NCBI GenBank assembly: GCA_964410665.1
Contig: CAYPIE010000002.1
Location: 124,001-188,000, forward strand
Source: CAYPIE01 sp964410665
GTDB lineage: Bacteria; Planctomycetota; Planctomycetia; Gemmatales; Gemmataceae
Direction of reading: 5' to 3'
DNA: 64,000 nt
Shown piece after piece: positions 63,123-64,000 of this stretch (the stretch's first letter is position 1; each line of letters begins with the position of its first letter). The notes beneath the pieces were generated by a model that had not been told where the DNA came from, did not search any database, and worked only from the letters and a program-made list of their open reading frames with translations. Both the position numbers and the translations under genes were made by a program.

Positions 63123-63449
63123 ATGAGCGATACGACGACCGTTCCCGATCAAGAAACTCGGGAGGAAACTGAGCAGCGGAAGCAACCGCCTTACCATGTC
63201 ATCCTGCTCAATGACGATGATCACTCTTTCGAATATGTGATTCGCATGATGAAGGAATTGTTTGCATATCCCGAGGAGAAGGGTTTCACCATCGCCAAGG
63301 AAGTTCATACCAAAGGACGAGTGATCGTCTGCACAACCTCTTTGGAACGCGCTGAACTGAAACGCGATCAAATCCACGCCTACGGACCCGACCCCGCAAT
63401 CCCGCGGTGCAAAGGCTCGATGAGCGCGGAGATCGAACCTGCCGAGTAA
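63123..63449 (+). CDS. clpS: ATP-dependent Clp protease adaptor ClpS
   Basis: A 108-residue adaptor that delivers N-degron substrates to ClpA(C)P. The conserved pocket is seen in PPYHVILLNDDDHSFEYVIRM (N/D residues for N-terminus recognition) and VHTKGRVIVCTTSLERAELK. The ATG 63123 gives a short acidic N-terminal tail of about 30 residues, usual for the family; the frame extends much further upstream only as a shadow of the phosphatase gene. No clpA/clpC gene lies nearby. Confidence 0.93.
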   Translation: MSDTTTVPDQETREETEQRKQPPYHVILLNDDDHSFEYVIRMMKELFAYPEEKGFTIAKEVHTKGRVIVCTTSLERAELKRDQIHAYGPDPAIPRCKGSMSAEIEPAE

Positions 63450-63809
63450 CACCAACCCCGCAACTGGATACAGGCAGACGGCCGCTCCTTCTGGCCAGGG
63501 CACATCGAGCCAAGCCTGGCTTGCCACTTCTCTGTGCGGAACATACCTGGTATCCCGTGAACGAAATGCGATCCGGTCCTAAGGTTCAAAGCAAACAGCG
63601 CGATCGGGCGGAGCTTAGCAATGGCAAACTCCAGCGAGTTTGCCTTGTCAAGGGCTGTTCAATCGGCCACAATTCAGTCATCGAGTTTTCATCTCGAGAT
63701 TACCTAGGGTCTGAATTCCCAGGAATCGATTGCTTGAATCATTCCTTGGCGGCATGTAGCACCTCTGCCGGTCTGCCCACCACCGTATCGATAAAGGGAG
63801 ATTGTTCTC
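63450..63809. other. Intergenic region between clpS and the last gene
   Basis: About 360 bases without a recognisable gene; open frames here are not protein-like. GGGAG at 63796-63800 is the ribosome site of the next gene. Confidence 0.4.
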
Positions 63810-64000
63810 ATGGGGCTTCTCGGCAAGATTTTGATCGTCCTCAACATCCTCGCCGGCGGCGGATTTACTTACATTGCCTTGCTTGACTGGGAGGTCCGTC
63901 AAAAATGGACCTTCGCGGGCTTCCGTCATGAACTGTACCTGCAAGGCCTTCCCGTGCCAGCCTCTCCGGACAACGGCGATTCCGAGACCGTGGGCTTTGA
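63810..64000 (+). CDS. Membrane protein, 5' part, cut by the window end
   Basis: ATG 63810 follows AAAGGGAG with a 9-base spacing and the frame remains open to the window end (63 codons seen). The protein starts MGLLGKILIVLNILAGGGFT, a single hydrophobic helix preceded by one lysine, and continues with a charged segment (DWEVRQKWTFAGFRHELYL) and a hydrophilic part. This opening resembles large planctomycete proteins with one N-terminal membrane anchor, but I cannot name it from this fragment. Confidence 0.75.
   Translation, partial: MGLLGKILIVLNILAGGGFTYIALLDWEVRQKWTFAGFRHELYLQGLPVPASPDNGDSETVGF

Noticed and set aside
1..64000. tRNA, rRNA or riboswitch genes
   Set aside because: I looked for T-loop GGTTCGAATCC-like motifs and known riboswitch cores by eye and saw no convincing case; a covariance-model search would be decisive.

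Overview
The window looks like chromosomal DNA of a planctomycete, most likely a member or relative of the Gemmataceae. This is inferred from protein content only: a partial DUF1080 (3-keto-disaccharide hydrolase) domain, two secreted planctomycete-type c-type cytochromes, a giant cadherin/RTX surface protein starting with an LEDRTVP export-type motif, a PQQ beta-propeller protein, a Tat-type Gfo/Idh/MocA oxidoreductase, and an ECF sigma factor next to a transmembrane Ser/Thr kinase. There is no rRNA to fix taxonomy, and I saw no tRNA gene, CRISPR array, phage module or replication origin.

Layout. 1-1352: end of a DUF1080 protein and a cytochrome c/LRR protein. 1390-2652: a decayed IS3-family element with 39-bp ends and a TTC target duplication. 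2674-8606: a 1949-residue repeat protein with its terminator, carrying an almost exact 553-bp internal duplication. 8870-14043: EVE-domain protein, apt-hisI-hisG, folE and a CNNM/CBS membrane protein. 14145-21118: glnE, a redoxin plus copper-monooxygenase-like cytochrome operon, and a polyprenyl sugar transferase. 21288-26871: a tight run of permuted ATP-grasp, methyltransferase, polytopic membrane protein, alpha-E protein, transglutaminase and DUF429 protein, which looks like an amidoligase/peptide-tagging cluster. 26957-29572: tpx and an overlapping nusB-zincin-moxR operon. 30062-34821: small secreted protein, PQQ protein, and a pheA-aroF pair feeding aromatic amino acid synthesis. 34946-39882: a CheB-CheR-PAS-kinase-receiver hybrid followed by a CsrA-receiver fusion protein. 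40218-47777: dnaK, a membrane-fusion protein plus prenyltransferase-like operon, and an NDH-2 fused to cyclic-nucleotide and CBS sensory domains. 47864-54480: malQ, a zinc-ribbon membrane protein, a polyprenol-phosphate mannosyltransferase type GT2 and dnaE. 54673-64000: Gfo/Idh/MocA oxidoreductase, Ser/Thr kinase with ECF sigma factor, hemB, FHA-GAF-SpoIIE phosphatase, clpS and a small membrane protein cut by the window end.

Most of the window is ordinary housekeeping DNA. The parts that merit a closer look are the CsrA-receiver fusion beside the giant chemotaxis-type kinase, the ATP-grasp/alpha-E/transglutaminase cluster with two extra genes inside it, the sensor-fused NDH-2, the recent duplication in the giant gene, and the decayed IS with a 17-bp hairpin in its left end. 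Starts were chosen by the best ribosome-binding site and family N-terminus, so several proteins are shorter than the longest possible reading frame.
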